Source: Ignatzschineria larvae DSM 13226 (lineage in GTDB: Bacteria > Pseudomonadota > Gammaproteobacteria > Cardiobacteriales > Wohlfahrtiimonadaceae). Taken from it: a DNA stretch of 64,000 nt. Positions 20,237 to 29,506 of the stretch are shown here, in pieces. The stretch covers positions 1,079,501 through 1,143,500 of the forward strand of contig NZ_CP150637.1 of NCBI RefSeq assembly GCF_038500265.1. Reading direction: 5' to 3'. The stretch's first letter is position 1; the number at the start of each line of letters is the position of its first letter. Both the position numbers and the translations under genes were made by a program. Below the pieces are notes generated by a model. That model had not been told where the DNA came from. It was given only the letters and a program-made list of their open reading frames with translations, and did no database searches.

Positions 20237-21559
20237 TTAGAGAATCATTCCTCCAAAGAGGAAACCAAAGAGTACCGCTAAGATAACGGCAATCGTTCCC
20301 GGAATAAAGAAGGGATGATTAAAAACAAAGCGCCCAATACGAGTGGTACCGGTATCATCCATCTGTACAGCTGCCACTAATGTTGGATAGGTCGGGAGGA
20401 TAAAAAGCCCGCTGACAGCCGAAAAAGAGGCAATCGCAGTTAAAGGGGTTACATGAAGGGCGAGAGCCATTGGCATTAAGGCTTTTGCGGTGGCGGCTTG
20501 CGAATAGAGGAGTGCTGAGCAGAAGAAGAAAATTACTGCAAGCATCCAAGAATGTTCATGAATTAGATCGCCGGCAGTGGCTTTAATCCATTCAAGATTA
20601 TGTTGTACAAAAGTATCCCCAAGCCAAGCAACCCCTAAGATACAGATACAAGCGCTCATCCCTGCCTTAAAAGTGCTTGAGTTTAAAATAGCATCTGTCT
20701 GTACTCGGCAGAATAAGGTAATAAAGGTCGCCACACTGAGCATGATGATTAAAATAGCACTGGTGGTATTCATAAGCGGCGTTTCAACAAGTCCTAAACT
20801 TTGACTATTGATAATGGCGTAAATAACTACACTTATCACGCCTAGTAAGAATAGAAATACTGATAATTTAGCACCCGACTTAATTGTTTTAACTTGACTG
20901 CCTCGTAATTCAATTAATCCTTCCGCTAATCTCGCTTGATAAACAGGATCATCTGAAAGCTTTGAATTAAAGAGCCATGCAATAATCAAAGACATAATAA
21001 CAATCGCTAGGAAAGTTGCCGGCAATAGAATCACTAAGAGAGTCAAATAGCTTACTGTATGACCCGCACCGACCATTGAGGCATTCTCCATTACTGAAGC
21101 CATATAGACAACCGCTGCGGAGATAGGCGATGCCGTAATTCCGATTTGCGCAGCAACGACCGCCGTTGAGAGCGGACGACAAGGCTTAATACCTTGCTCT
21201 TTAGCCACTTCGGCAATGACCGGCAATGTTGCTAATGAGATATTACCCGTACCGGCAAAAAGTGTAAGGAAATAGGTCACAATCGGGGCTAAGATTGTAA
21301 TATATTTGGGATTTTTACGAAGTAGTTTTTCGGTTTGATCGACAAGATAATCGAGCCCGCCGGCAATTTGCATTGCTGAGATCGCCGCTATAACAGCCAT
21401 AATAATCGAGATCACATCGAAAGGAATCGTACCAGGCTTAACATCAATAGCCGCGAGTACTAAGACACCGAGTCCGCCGGCAAACCCAATTCCAAGCCCC
21501 CCTAAGCGTGCGCCTAGAAAAATGGCCAGCAGAACAATAATAAATTCTACGGCAATCAT
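20237..21559 (-). CDS. dcuA: anaerobic C4-dicarboxylate antiporter DcuA
   Basis: Inner-membrane exchanger of fumarate, malate, aspartate and succinate. The 440-residue, highly hydrophobic protein has about ten to twelve predicted helices. It matches E. coli DcuA over its length, for example VLLAIFLGARLGG near the start and PTYPTLVAAVQMDDTGTTRI near the end. A short insertion (about VMENASMVGAGHTVSYL) is present relative to E. coli. An AAGGAG ribosome binding site precedes the ATG. dsbD lies upstream in the same direction, but a terminator separates them. dcuA and dsbD are also near each other in E. coli, in the opposite order. Confidence 0.95.
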   Translation of the reverse strand: MIAVEFIIVLLAIFLGARLGGLGIGFAGGLGVLVLAAIDVKPGTIPFDVISIIMAVIAAISAMQIAGGLDYLVDQTEKLLRKNPKYITILAPIVTYFLTLFAGTGNISLATLPVIAEVAKEQGIKPCRPLSTAVVAAQIGITASPISAAVVYMASVMENASMVGAGHTVSYLTLLVILLPATFLAIVIMSLIIAWLFNSKLSDDPVYQARLAEGLIELRGSQVKTIKSGAKLSVFLFLLGVISVVIYAIINSQSLGLVETPLMNTTSAILIIMLSVATFITLFCRVQTDAILNSSTFKAGMSACICILGVAWLGDTFVQHNLEWIKATAGDLIHEHSWMLAVIFFFCSALLYSQAATAKALMPMALALHVTPLTAIASFSAVSGLFILPTYPTLVAAVQMDDTGTTRIGRFVFNHPFFIPGTIAVILAVLFGFLFGGMIL

Positions 21560-21674
21560 ATTATCAACTCCTTGATTATGGTGAATAGATTATAAATAAC
21601 AGAATAGAATCCCAAATTAATAACAGATGATAGGCTCAGCAATACACAATGAATAAGCAATTAAAACATCCAAT

Positions 21675-21709
21675 AAAAAAGGTATGCAAACCTGTTAAGG
21701 CGCATACCT
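21675..21709 (-). terminator. terminator after dsbD
   Basis: AGGTATGC (21680-21687) pairs with GCATACCT (21702-21709). On the minus strand the stem is followed by six T. It separates dsbD from dcuA. Confidence 0.8.
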
Positions 21710-21844
21710 AATGTCTTTATAAGAGATGCACAACGCTACAATTATATATAGATCTCTCACATAATAGAACAATTTTTACACTCAATAGCTATGACCTTTA
21801 GCCCTTAGGATAGCGCTAAATAAGGATCATTACCCTAATCGAGA

Positions 21845-23674
21845 TCAATAGTGTTCTAAAATATAATCAAGATGCCGTAAAAAATCTTCTTTAGGAACAC
21901 TTCCCATAACGCGTAACTGTGGAATCTCTTTCCCATTTCTATCAAAAAAGAGCATAGCTGGCGGCCCGAAGATATCAAAATGCATCTCTAATTTTTGATC
22001 TTGAGCATCATTTTTAGTGACATCTGCGGCCAATAGTTGTAACTCTGCCATTTTCGCTTTCACTTCGGGATCACTAAAGACATATTTCTCCATCTCTTTA
22101 CAAGCAACACACCAATCGGCATTAAATTCTAACATCGTAATCCGATGATCATTTTCTGCTAGTGCTTGGTTCAGACCACTAATTCCTTTAATTTGAGTAA
22201 ATTGTGCCGTTTCAATGGTGCGATTAGATTCTTGAATCGACATAATACCGAATGTGAGGGTTCCGACTGCTAATAGACCAAAGAAGAGGCGACCTTTGAA
22301 TTGGCTTTCAATGACCGTTACCATCAACCAGATAAAAGTGGTGAGTGAAAGAATGGCGTAGAGCATCTGCTCCCAATAGTGCGGCAATGTTCTACCAATA
22401 AAGTAAGCCGCTAATCCTAAGAGCATAAAGCCAAAGAGCACTTTGACTCTATCCATCCAAGCCCCTGCTTTCGGCAAGAGGTGGCCAGAAGAGGCGCCGA
22501 GGATTAGAAGTGGGATGCCCATCCCCATACTCATTGCAAAGAGCGCCGATCCACCGAGTAGATAATTTTGTGATTCCACAACAAGCCCAATAATGCCAAT
22601 GAGCGGGGCAGTCACACAAGGCCCCACAATCAGTGCCGAGAGCATTCCCATAATGGCGGTACCGATATAGCTATTTTTCGAGGATTGCTGATTGCTCACA
22701 CGACTTAATGCCGATTGAATAGAAGCGGGCATCTGAATTTGATAAAGCCCAAACATAGAAAAAGAGAGAAAGACGAAGATGAGTCCAAATCCAATAAGTA
22801 CATAACTATTTTGTAGGTAAGCGGCTAATCCTTTTCCGAAATAAGCGGCTAATAATCCTAATAGTATATAGACAAAGGCCATCGCTAGTACATAGACCAG
22901 CGAAATGGTAAAACCTTTCTTCGGCGATAAATTCCCACTTCTTGTTAAGATTCCAGAGAGGATCGGTAACATCGGCAGTACGCAAGGCGTAAAAGTGAGC
23001 AATAATCCTAGTAGGAAGAATAGCGGTAGAGCAAGATATTGATTATCTTTGAGATATTGCGATAGGCGATCATGTTCTGCTTCTAATTCAGGAGGAAGTA
23101 CATCAGGATTCTCTGTTACTGTTGTAACGAGATCGAGCGCGGGATCTTGTGTAGGATCCATTTCTACTTCTAGTGAATATTGCTGCGGGGCAAAGCAGTA
23201 ACCACTTTTTGCACACCCTTGCGCTTCAAGTTCAAAGTAAGCTGTATTCATGCCGGCATTCTTAGCCAGTGTTAAAGGGATAATAATCGAGCTATCATAG
23301 ATCTCTTGCTTGCCAAAAAATTCATCCTCATGGGCTTTGCCTGAGGGAAGCGTAACGGGAATGAGTTCACCATTACTATTTTTAAGCTCAATCTCGATCT
23401 TGTCTTTATAGAGATAATAATCAGGATGAATATCCCAGAGTAATACAAATTCTTGATCCCCTTTGCGATGAATAGCCGGTGCAAAGGCTTCTGTGGGACG
23501 AAGTAAACTATTGGTATCTAAACCTATTTTAGGTGGCGATACAGTATTTGCACTTGCACTGATTCCTTGCGAGCGATTAAAAAGAGATTGTGCTTCAACC
23601 TGTGAAGTTACGAGTAATACAATTCCTAGAAGTAGAAAGGTAAACCACCGAGAGATTGCGCTATTTTTTTGCAT
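21845..23674 (-). CDS. dsbD: thiol:disulfide interchange protein DsbD
   Basis: Carries electrons from cytoplasmic thioredoxin to periplasmic DsbC, DsbG and CcmG. The signal peptide (FTFLLLGIVLLVTSQVEA) leads into the periplasmic alpha domain with its two cysteines (GCAKSGYCFAP). Eight membrane helices follow, with the paired cysteine motifs FTPCVLPMLPILSG and GPCVTAPLIG. The C-terminal thioredoxin domain has CVAC in FNADWCVACKEMEKYVF. The frame opens at a GTG at 23701. The ATG at 23674 is preferred because GGAA lies just upstream and the signal peptide then begins MQKN. It is 609 residues long, with all three redox pairs kept. Confidence 0.95.
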   Translation of the reverse strand: MQKNSAISRWFTFLLLGIVLLVTSQVEAQSLFNRSQGISASANTVSPPKIGLDTNSLLRPTEAFAPAIHRKGDQEFVLLWDIHPDYYLYKDKIEIELKNSNGELIPVTLPSGKAHEDEFFGKQEIYDSSIIIPLTLAKNAGMNTAYFELEAQGCAKSGYCFAPQQYSLEVEMDPTQDPALDLVTTVTENPDVLPPELEAEHDRLSQYLKDNQYLALPLFFLLGLLLTFTPCVLPMLPILSGILTRSGNLSPKKGFTISLVYVLAMAFVYILLGLLAAYFGKGLAAYLQNSYVLIGFGLIFVFLSFSMFGLYQIQMPASIQSALSRVSNQQSSKNSYIGTAIMGMLSALIVGPCVTAPLIGIIGLVVESQNYLLGGSALFAMSMGMGIPLLILGASSGHLLPKAGAWMDRVKVLFGFMLLGLAAYFIGRTLPHYWEQMLYAILSLTTFIWLMVTVIESQFKGRLFFGLLAVGTLTFGIMSIQESNRTIETAQFTQIKGISGLNQALAENDHRITMLEFNADWCVACKEMEKYVFSDPEVKAKMAELQLLAADVTKNDAQDQKLEMHFDIFGPPAMLFFDRNGKEIPQLRVMGSVPKEDFLRHLDYILEHY

Positions 23675-23980
23675 AGTAAATTCCATTCCCATGATGTTCA
23701 CTAATTTGGATTGAAGATTCGAAGGGCTATGAACATTGAATTCATCTTATTATTTGTTAATGATTCATTATTATATGATTTTGCAGAATATCATTAAAGC
23801 AGTAAGTATAACGAAAAACACCTTAGAAATTTGTCAATAACTCATAAAATAATAGTGATCGATTAGAATTTGAAATAGATTTTCATGTGCCGGGAGGTGG
23901 TAAATAGAGTGATTCAAGCAGATTATGTTTCGAGATTGTGTGAGAAATAAATAGTGTCTATTTTTTATGCTTACAATCAA
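23675..23980. other. intergenic region upstream of dsbD and tRNA-Gly
   Basis: About 306 AT-rich bases that should hold the leftward dsbD promoter. No gene, strong palindrome or repeat seen. Confidence 0.35.
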
Positions 23981-24008
23981 TTGACAGATTTCAGAAAAAA
24001 TCTATAAT
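23981..24008 (+). promoter_or_regulatory. consensus promoter of tRNA-Gly
   Basis: TTGACA (23981-23986) and TATAAT (24003-24008), both perfect consensus, are 16 bases apart and end 14 bases before the tRNA. Confidence 0.9.
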
Positions 24009-24022
24009 ACATCCATTCTCAA

Positions 24023-24098
<76 letters not shown>

Positions 24099-24104
24099 AA
24101 TTTT

Positions 24105-24134
24105 AAAGCCGATCACATAAGTGGTCGGCTTTTT
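24105..24134 (+). terminator. terminator of tRNA-Gly
   Basis: AAAGCCGATCAC (24105-24116) pairs with GTGGTCGGCTTT (24121-24132) with one wobble, followed by T. Confidence 0.85.
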
Positions 24135-24330
24135 ACTTAAGGTATCCTTCTCGATTACAGGTAATCTCTTATAAATTCATGATGAAATAATCATGATTAG
24201 ACCTAGCTACATCAGGCAAATATTAGTATTACCTTATTCTAAATATATGTAATTATATTGACATTTCTTGGATTTTTTGTGAACAGAGCAGTTGAGTTAA
24301 TATTATGCAATTGCAAACAGTTTAAAATAG

Positions 24331-24358
24331 TTGATTTTTATCAAAAAAAGAGTATCAT
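24331..24358 (+). promoter_or_regulatory. probable promoter of the DEAD-box helicase gene
   Basis: TTGATT (24331-24336), 16 bases, TATCAT (24353-24358). Transcription from here would give an untranslated leader of about 150 bases. Confidence 0.45.
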
Positions 24359-24402
24359 TATCGCTTCCCATCGCCCTGTTGGTTCATAATTGAGATTATG
24401 AC

Positions 24403-24510
24403 ATAAGTGTACTTGACACTTATCTGAGATTCGGTCGATGTCTTTTTTGGCTGAATGTTCAAGCGCATTCCCTACATTTAATTATAAAGGAAATTTCACT
24501 TTTCAGTGAA
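24403..24510 (+). promoter_or_regulatory. structured leader of the DEAD-box helicase mRNA
   Basis: Two perfect hairpins lie between the likely promoter and the start codon. ATAAGTGT (24403-24410) pairs with ACACTTAT (24416-24423). TTCACT (24495-24500) pairs with AGTGAA (24505-24510). The second falls exactly between the AAAGG ribosome binding site and the ATG at 24518, bringing the two closer when folded. Long leaders are common in cold-shock helicase mRNAs. That this one responds to temperature is an inference. Confidence 0.4.
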
Positions 24511-24517
24511 GTAATAT

Positions 24518-26086
24518 ATGTCTATGTCTCAATTTTCTGATTTAAATTTAAATCCTATTCTTTTAGCCGCAGTTGAAAAAATGGGTTATGATACACCAAC
24601 AGATGTTCAAATGCGTGTAATCCCTGTAGCAATGGGCTGCCAAGATGTAATGGTATCAAGTCAAACAGGTAGTGGTAAAACAGCCGCATTCTTATTACCT
24701 ATTCTTCATCAGATCATGGCTGAGAAAGCACTTGAGAGTGTTAATAGTAATAACAGTGGAGAAGAGGGTAAAAAGGGGCGTCGTGGCGGTCGCAATCAAC
24801 GTTATCAAATGCCTGAGCCTCAAGCAATTATTATGTGCCCAACTCGTGAGTTAGCACAGCAAGTTGCACAAGAAGCAATTCATCTAAAAGGTTCCCATCG
24901 TGATTTCCGTGTGGCAACTGTTGTAGGCGGCATGCCTTATGGTCGCCAAATTCGTGAATTGCAAAATGTGACATTATTAGTGGCAACACCCGGTCGTTTA
25001 ATTGATCTCTATAAGCAAAAAGAGATCAGTTTCGATAAAGTTCATTACTTTATTGCCGATGAAGCGGATCGTATGCTCGATATGGGATTCTCTGAAGATC
25101 TTGAGATCCTCCATAGAAGTTGTATCAACAATATGCAAACATTAATGTTCTCAGCCACATTTCCACCTAAAGTGATGAAATTAGCAGAGAGTATGATGCA
25201 TCATCCTATGCGTATTGAAATTTCACCTAAAGATACGATTAATAAAAATATTACGCAAATTTTACATTGGGCTGATGGACGTGAACATCAGAAAAAAATG
25301 CTATTTCATTGGTTGGAGAATGCCGATATAGATCAGACAGTTGTATTCGTACCAACACAAATTGATACTGAAGAGATTGCAGGAGAGTTACGAGAGTTAG
25401 GTTTATCAGTAGATTATCTTCATGGGGGAATGCAACAGCGAGTTCGTAATCGTTGTTTGGATAGTTTGCGAAAAGGTAAAATTAAAATATTAGTGGCAAC
25501 TGATGTTGCTGCTCGTGGTATTGATGTTGAAACAATTACTCATGTTTTTAACTTTGGTGTTCCTCGACAAGCAGAGGATTACGTACATCGCATTGGTCGT
25601 ACAGGTCGTGCAGGTCGTGAAGGTATTGCTGTAACATTTGTTCACTTTAAAGATAAACGTCTATTAGATGCGGTTGAAGATTTTATTCAATTAGAAATTA
25701 AACCTAGTGTAATCGATGGACTTGAGCCGAAGAGAGAGCCGGTACGAAGTGCACCAAAAGGTCGTGGACGAGGTGGCAATGGTCGTGGACGTGGCAATAG
25801 TGGTGGCGGTTCAAGACAAGGTACTCGTCGTTCTGAAGGACGCCGCGAGGGCGGTTCATCTGAGCGTCGTGGCCGTAATACGGAAGGTTATGCGGCTCGC
25901 ACAGGTGGTGGCCGTTCACAATCATCTGAAGGTCGTTCGCATTCTTCAGAAGGCCGTCGTGAAAATCGCAACGAACGTAGAGAAGGGGGAGCTTCACAAG
26001 GTAGTCCTCGTCCTGCAAGAAATCGTAATGCGGCTCCTAGTAATGTCGGTGAAAAGCGTCCATCACGTAGAACAGCATATCGATAG
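24518..26086 (+). CDS. DEAD-box RNA helicase with RGG-rich tail
   Basis: ATP-dependent RNA helicase, likely acting in ribosome assembly or RNA decay. All motifs are present in order: Q motif (FSDLNLNPILLAAVEKMGY to PTDVQ), motif I QTGSGKT, PTREL, TPGR, DEAD (ADEADRMLDMGF), SAT, then VATDVAARGID and HRIGRTGRAGR. The last 120 residues or so are a disordered Arg/Gly/Ser tail (GRGRGGNGRGRGNSGGG) that should bind RNA. An insertion of about 25 residues (NSGEEGKKGRRGGRNQR) lies between motifs I and Ia. It resembles RhlE/SrmB-type helicases, but I cannot assign a subfamily. A second ATG two codons in (24524) is an alternative start. Confidence 0.9.
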   Translation: MSMSQFSDLNLNPILLAAVEKMGYDTPTDVQMRVIPVAMGCQDVMVSSQTGSGKTAAFLLPILHQIMAEKALESVNSNNSGEEGKKGRRGGRNQRYQMPEPQAIIMCPTRELAQQVAQEAIHLKGSHRDFRVATVVGGMPYGRQIRELQNVTLLVATPGRLIDLYKQKEISFDKVHYFIADEADRMLDMGFSEDLEILHRSCINNMQTLMFSATFPPKVMKLAESMMHHPMRIEISPKDTINKNITQILHWADGREHQKKMLFHWLENADIDQTVVFVPTQIDTEEIAGELRELGLSVDYLHGGMQQRVRNRCLDSLRKGKIKILVATDVAARGIDVETITHVFNFGVPRQAEDYVHRIGRTGRAGREGIAVTFVHFKDKRLLDAVEDFIQLEIKPSVIDGLEPKREPVRSAPKGRGRGGNGRGRGNSGGGSRQGTRRSEGRREGGSSERRGRNTEGYAARTGGGRSQSSEGRSHSSEGRRENRNERREGGASQGSPRPARNRNAAPSNVGEKRPSRRTAYR

Positions 26087-26169
26087 AAATAAACTCCTAT
26101 CTATCTCTGATAGGTAGTAAATAATTGAATAAATTATTAAAAAATAACAATATTTGAGTTAGAATAGAG

Positions 26170-26203
26170 ATCTCAACCTACCATGGGTAGGTTGAGATTT
26201 TTT
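26170..26203 (+). terminator. terminator of the helicase gene
   Basis: ATCTCAACCTACC (26170-26182) pairs perfectly with GGTAGGTTGAGAT (26186-26198) around a 3-base loop, followed by T6. Confidence 0.92.
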
Positions 26204-26626
26204 CTATTGAGGTATTTTAATGTGCAACGGGTAACTTGTAGGTTCATAACATTTTCATAATTTTAAAGTCTATTTTTGGCTATAGAATCTGATGTTGCGT
26301 TAGAAATTGGAACTCAAGTAGTAATAAGTCGTGATATGTAATGTTATTTATGTAATATTATTTGTGATAATAAAATAAAAATATTCAATATTAAACATAA
26401 CGTGCGGAATAATATATAAAATTCGTAATTAATATTAATATCTATTTAGCATAGATGTATTTAGCATAGATAACTTTATATAATTTATAGTATTTGTAAT
26501 TGTTATTTATGTATTTACTAGTTTGATTATTTAATTAAACTAAAAATAGTTTATATATCCTCTTAATTCTATTAAATCTTGTTATAATAGAGTAAGACAA
26601 AATTTGTAGTATTTAAGGAGAATCAT
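26204..26626. other. very AT-rich spacer upstream of the LysR gene
   Basis: 423 bases, low complexity, no gene seen. A 15-base unit TATTTAGCATAGAT(G) is present twice in tandem at 26443-26472. The LysR promoter should be near the right end, but I could not pick one hexamer pair over others in such AT-rich sequence. Confidence 0.45.
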
Positions 26627-27523
26627 ATGACTTTACGATTAATGAAAATTTTTAGATCGGTCGCTGAACACAAAAGTTTTAGTCGGGCTTCTGAAGAACT
26701 TGATATCACAAGACCCGCAGTGAGTCAGGCTATTACCCAATTAGAAGAACAACTTCAAGTTAAGTTATTTAATAGAACAACAAGAAAAGTAACGCTTACG
26801 ACAGAAGGGGAACTTTATTATCATCATGTTGTTGATATTCTAGAACGAATGGAGGTTATGGAAGAGCAGTTAAAAATGCCTTTTAAAGGGCCTGCCGGGA
26901 GAATTAGAATTGAAGCCTCTGCCGCTATTGCTAAATATTTTCTACTACCGCATATTCTCTCATTTCAACAACATTATCCTAGTATCGAAATTTTGTTGGG
27001 AACAAATGAATCCAATATCAACTTTGAAGAATCAGCGATTGATTTTGCGATTCAATTAGGATCAACCAATGATCAAAGCATTATCGTACAACCTTTAGCA
27101 GAGATTAAGTTTGTCTGTTGTGCTGCACCTAGCTATCTAGAGTCTTATGGAAGACCTCAAAGTTTAGCAGATCTAGATTTTCATAAAGCAGTTAATTATT
27201 TCTCAACATCCACAGGGCGTACATTCTCATGGCCCTTCATTGATCAAAAAGAGATTAAACAAGTGCATATGAAACATGATATTGCAGTCAATGACGTAGA
27301 TACCTGTTTAGCATATACTGTTGCCGGAAAAGGGATAGCGGTTTTAGCTCGTTATCTTGCTGAGCCTTATATCCAAGAAGGGCGATTAGAGACAATTCTT
27401 GAGCAATATCCTATTGCGCAGCAACCTTTAAATTTACTCTATCTTCCGAATAAGTTAGATAATCCAAAATTAAAGCTTTTCTATGAATGGTTAATTAAAT
27501 CTGCAATTGAGCAAGATTTATAA
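26627..27523 (+). CDS. LysR-family transcriptional regulator
   Basis: The 298-residue protein has a winged helix-turn-helix at the N-terminus (about 1-60: FSRASEELDITRPAVSQAITQLEEQL, KLFNRTTRKVTLTTEG). A LysR substrate-binding domain follows (about 90-295). The sequence is nearest the CrgA/AaeR-like branch by general look. AAGGAG is close before the ATG. The target and effector cannot be read from the sequence. The only close neighbour is sstT, which converges on it, so control of a neighbouring gene is not implied. Confidence 0.92.
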   Translation: MTLRLMKIFRSVAEHKSFSRASEELDITRPAVSQAITQLEEQLQVKLFNRTTRKVTLTTEGELYYHHVVDILERMEVMEEQLKMPFKGPAGRIRIEASAAIAKYFLLPHILSFQQHYPSIEILLGTNESNINFEESAIDFAIQLGSTNDQSIIVQPLAEIKFVCCAAPSYLESYGRPQSLADLDFHKAVNYFSTSTGRTFSWPFIDQKEIKQVHMKHDIAVNDVDTCLAYTVAGKGIAVLARYLAEPYIQEGRLETILEQYPIAQQPLNLLYLPNKLDNPKLKLFYEWLIKSAIEQDL

Positions 27524-27542
27524 AATCAGCTTTTATCTCAAT

Positions 27543-27579
27543 AAAATGCCCGGTTACAGTCATAACACCGGGCATTTTT
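27543..27579. terminator. bidirectional terminator between the LysR gene and sstT
   Basis: AAAATGCCCGGT (27543-27554) pairs perfectly with ACCGGGCATTTT (27567-27578), with T on the right and A on the left flank. Confidence 0.9.
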
Positions 27580-27590
27580 GTTATATATCA

Positions 27591-27622
27591 CTTATACTCT
27601 CACTGACTTATACTCTCACTGA
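27591..27622. repeat. tandem 16-base duplication
   Basis: CTTATACTCTCACTGA occurs twice with no gap (27591-27606 and 27607-27622). It is probably a replication-slippage product just after the shared terminator. Confidence 0.85.
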
Positions 27623-27683
27623 GTTTGATAGAAGAAGGATGTTAAGTTCATTTTCTTTTATTGTCTAACTTAATTCCTTCAAC

Positions 27684-28913
27684 TTAATCTTTCAAATTAG
27701 GTTCTTCTCCCGTTGCAGCAAAATCTGCGGCAGCGGTAAAGAGCACATCTGTCGAAGAGTTCAGTGCTGTTTCTGTAGAATCTTGAATGACACCCACTAC
27801 ATAACCGATGACAACGAGTTGCATTGCGATACTATTGTCAATTTGGAACAATGCACAAGCAAGTGGAATTAGTAAGAGAGATCCACCGGCAACCCCTGAA
27901 GCACCACAAGCCCCCACTGTTGCAAAGATACTTAAAAGTAGTGCCGATAAAAAGTCTACTTCAATGCCTAAAGTATGCACTGCCGCAAGTGTAAAGATGG
28001 TAATAGTCACTGCTGCGCCAGCCATATTGATGGTTGCGCCAAGAGGTATAGAAACAGAGTAGGTTTCTTCCCGCACACCGAGTTTACGACTTAGCTCAAT
28101 ATTAACAGGAATATTGGCTGCCGAGCTTCTAGTAAAGAATGCGGTCATGCCACTTTCTCTGATACATCTAAAGACTAAGGGATAGGGATTTTTACGCATT
28201 AATAGATAGACTAATAATGGATTAACCACAAAAGCCACTAATCCCATTGCCAATAGAAGCACTAATACTAATTGAATATAAGATTTAATTCCCTCAAATC
28301 CGGTTTCGGCTATTGTTACAGCCACAAGCCCAAAAACACCTAATGGCGCAATTAAGATAACTTTTTTAATGACACTAGTGACTAGTTGTGCTAAGTCTTG
28401 GAAAAGATTGCGAGTTGATTGATTGGTTGAGCGAAGTGCAAAGCCAAAGAGCATTCCCCAAGAGATGAGACCAATATAGTTCGCACTTACAAGCGCATTC
28501 ACAGGATTATCAACCATATTCATAAAGAGAGTACGAAGCACTTCGGTAATATCGGCAGGTCCTCGGGCTTCCATAGAGGTCACTTCAAGAGGCACAATAA
28601 TAGGGAAGAGGAAGCTCACGGTCACTGCTACCAGCGCTGCTAAGAAAGTGCCCAATACATAGAGAAGCACAACTTTTTGCATAGCACCGCCACTCTCTTG
28701 TTTTTGATAGTTAGAGATTGCCGCAATAATAAGCACAAAAATCAAAAGAGGAGCAATGGCTTTTAATGCACCAATAAAAAATTCTCCGATAATGCCAATT
28801 GATTGCACAACATGAAGCGGAAAGAAAAAGCCAACAATCACGCCGAGGATAAGACCGACGATAATTTGTTGAACGAGACTAAAGCGATTAATAAAGTGAA
28901 ATACTGGCTTCAT
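27684..28913 (-). CDS. sstT: serine/threonine:sodium symporter SstT
   Basis: Inner-membrane importer of serine and threonine driven by sodium, in the dicarboxylate/amino acid:cation symporter (DAACS) family. The 409-residue protein has eight or nine hydrophobic segments. It shows SstT-like stretches: FSLVQQIIVGLILGVIVGF at the start, FTRSSAANIPVNIELSRKLG (the serine-rich re-entrant loop) and GACGASGVAGGSLLLIPLAC. The length matches E. coli SstT (414). It is monocistronic and converges with the LysR gene. Confidence 0.94.
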   Translation of the reverse strand: MKPVFHFINRFSLVQQIIVGLILGVIVGFFFPLHVVQSIGIIGEFFIGALKAIAPLLIFVLIIAAISNYQKQESGGAMQKVVLLYVLGTFLAALVAVTVSFLFPIIVPLEVTSMEARGPADITEVLRTLFMNMVDNPVNALVSANYIGLISWGMLFGFALRSTNQSTRNLFQDLAQLVTSVIKKVILIAPLGVFGLVAVTIAETGFEGIKSYIQLVLVLLLAMGLVAFVVNPLLVYLLMRKNPYPLVFRCIRESGMTAFFTRSSAANIPVNIELSRKLGVREETYSVSIPLGATINMAGAAVTITIFTLAAVHTLGIEVDFLSALLLSIFATVGACGASGVAGGSLLLIPLACALFQIDNSIAMQLVVIGYVVGVIQDSTETALNSSTDVLFTAAADFAATGEEPNLKD

Positions 28914-28984
28914 AAATAAAGCAATCCTATATTGATATGTAAAGATATTTTTAAACGTCAGAGCTTAAGAATAGCAATTTTATA

Positions 28985-29506
28985 TCAACTGTAAATAGTT
29001 TTATTTAGCCAACGCTCAATAATGATTGCTGCCGCAATAGCATCTAATTGACCTTTTTCTCTCTTTTTAGAGGGTTTCACATATTGTAAACTCTCAAGAG
29101 AACTATTCGATTCATCAACGACAAATACTGGTAAACCAAAGCGTCCATGCAATCTTTGGATAAATTTGCGAATGATTTTTAAGTGTTCCGTTTCTGTTCC
29201 ATCTTGTGTGTACGGTATTCCGACGACAAAGATATCTGGCTGCCAATTTGCGATTAATTGTTCAATCATTTCCCATTGAGGCTGATTATTTTTCACTGGT
29301 AAAATCGTGACAGGCTGAGCCGTATTCGTTGTTGTATTACCCACAGCAACCCCAAGATTCTTAGTACCATAATCAAATCCGAGTATTATTTCAATGGATT
29401 GGCTTGGTTTTAAATTGCCAATATAGGGTTCTTGAGATGTTGAATCTGACTGCAAATCAGGCTCTATATCTAGTAGATGGTGTTCTAATGCCTTTAAATC
29501 ACTCAT
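28985..29506 (-). CDS. ruvX: RuvX/YqgF family RNase H-fold nuclease
   Basis: Predicted Holliday-junction resolvase-like nuclease that also acts in 16S rRNA 5' end processing. The RNase H fold core is LGFDYGTKNLGVAVGN, then IFVVGIPY, VVDES and GQLDAIAAAIIIERWL. The three acidic residues (DYG, DE, DA) are kept, but the usual DERxTT is DESNSS. The first 38 residues, rich in acidic and polar residues, are an extension beyond the typical 138-residue protein. The start codon overlaps the stop of the nitroreductase gene by ATGA, so the long N-terminus is probably real. Confidence 0.88.
   Translation of the reverse strand: MSDLKALEHHLLDIEPDLQSDSTSQEPYIGNLKPSQSIEIILGFDYGTKNLGVAVGNTTTNTAQPVTILPVKNNQPQWEMIEQLIANWQPDIFVVGIPYTQDGTETEHLKIIRKFIQRLHGRFGLPVFVVDESNSSLESLQYVKPSKKREKGQLDAIAAAIIIERWLNKTIYS

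Noticed and set aside
25704-26117. Long open frames on both strands over the helicase tail
   Set aside because: They are shadows of the repetitive Arg/Gly/Ser codons of the RGG tail. The helicase frame is clearly the coding one.
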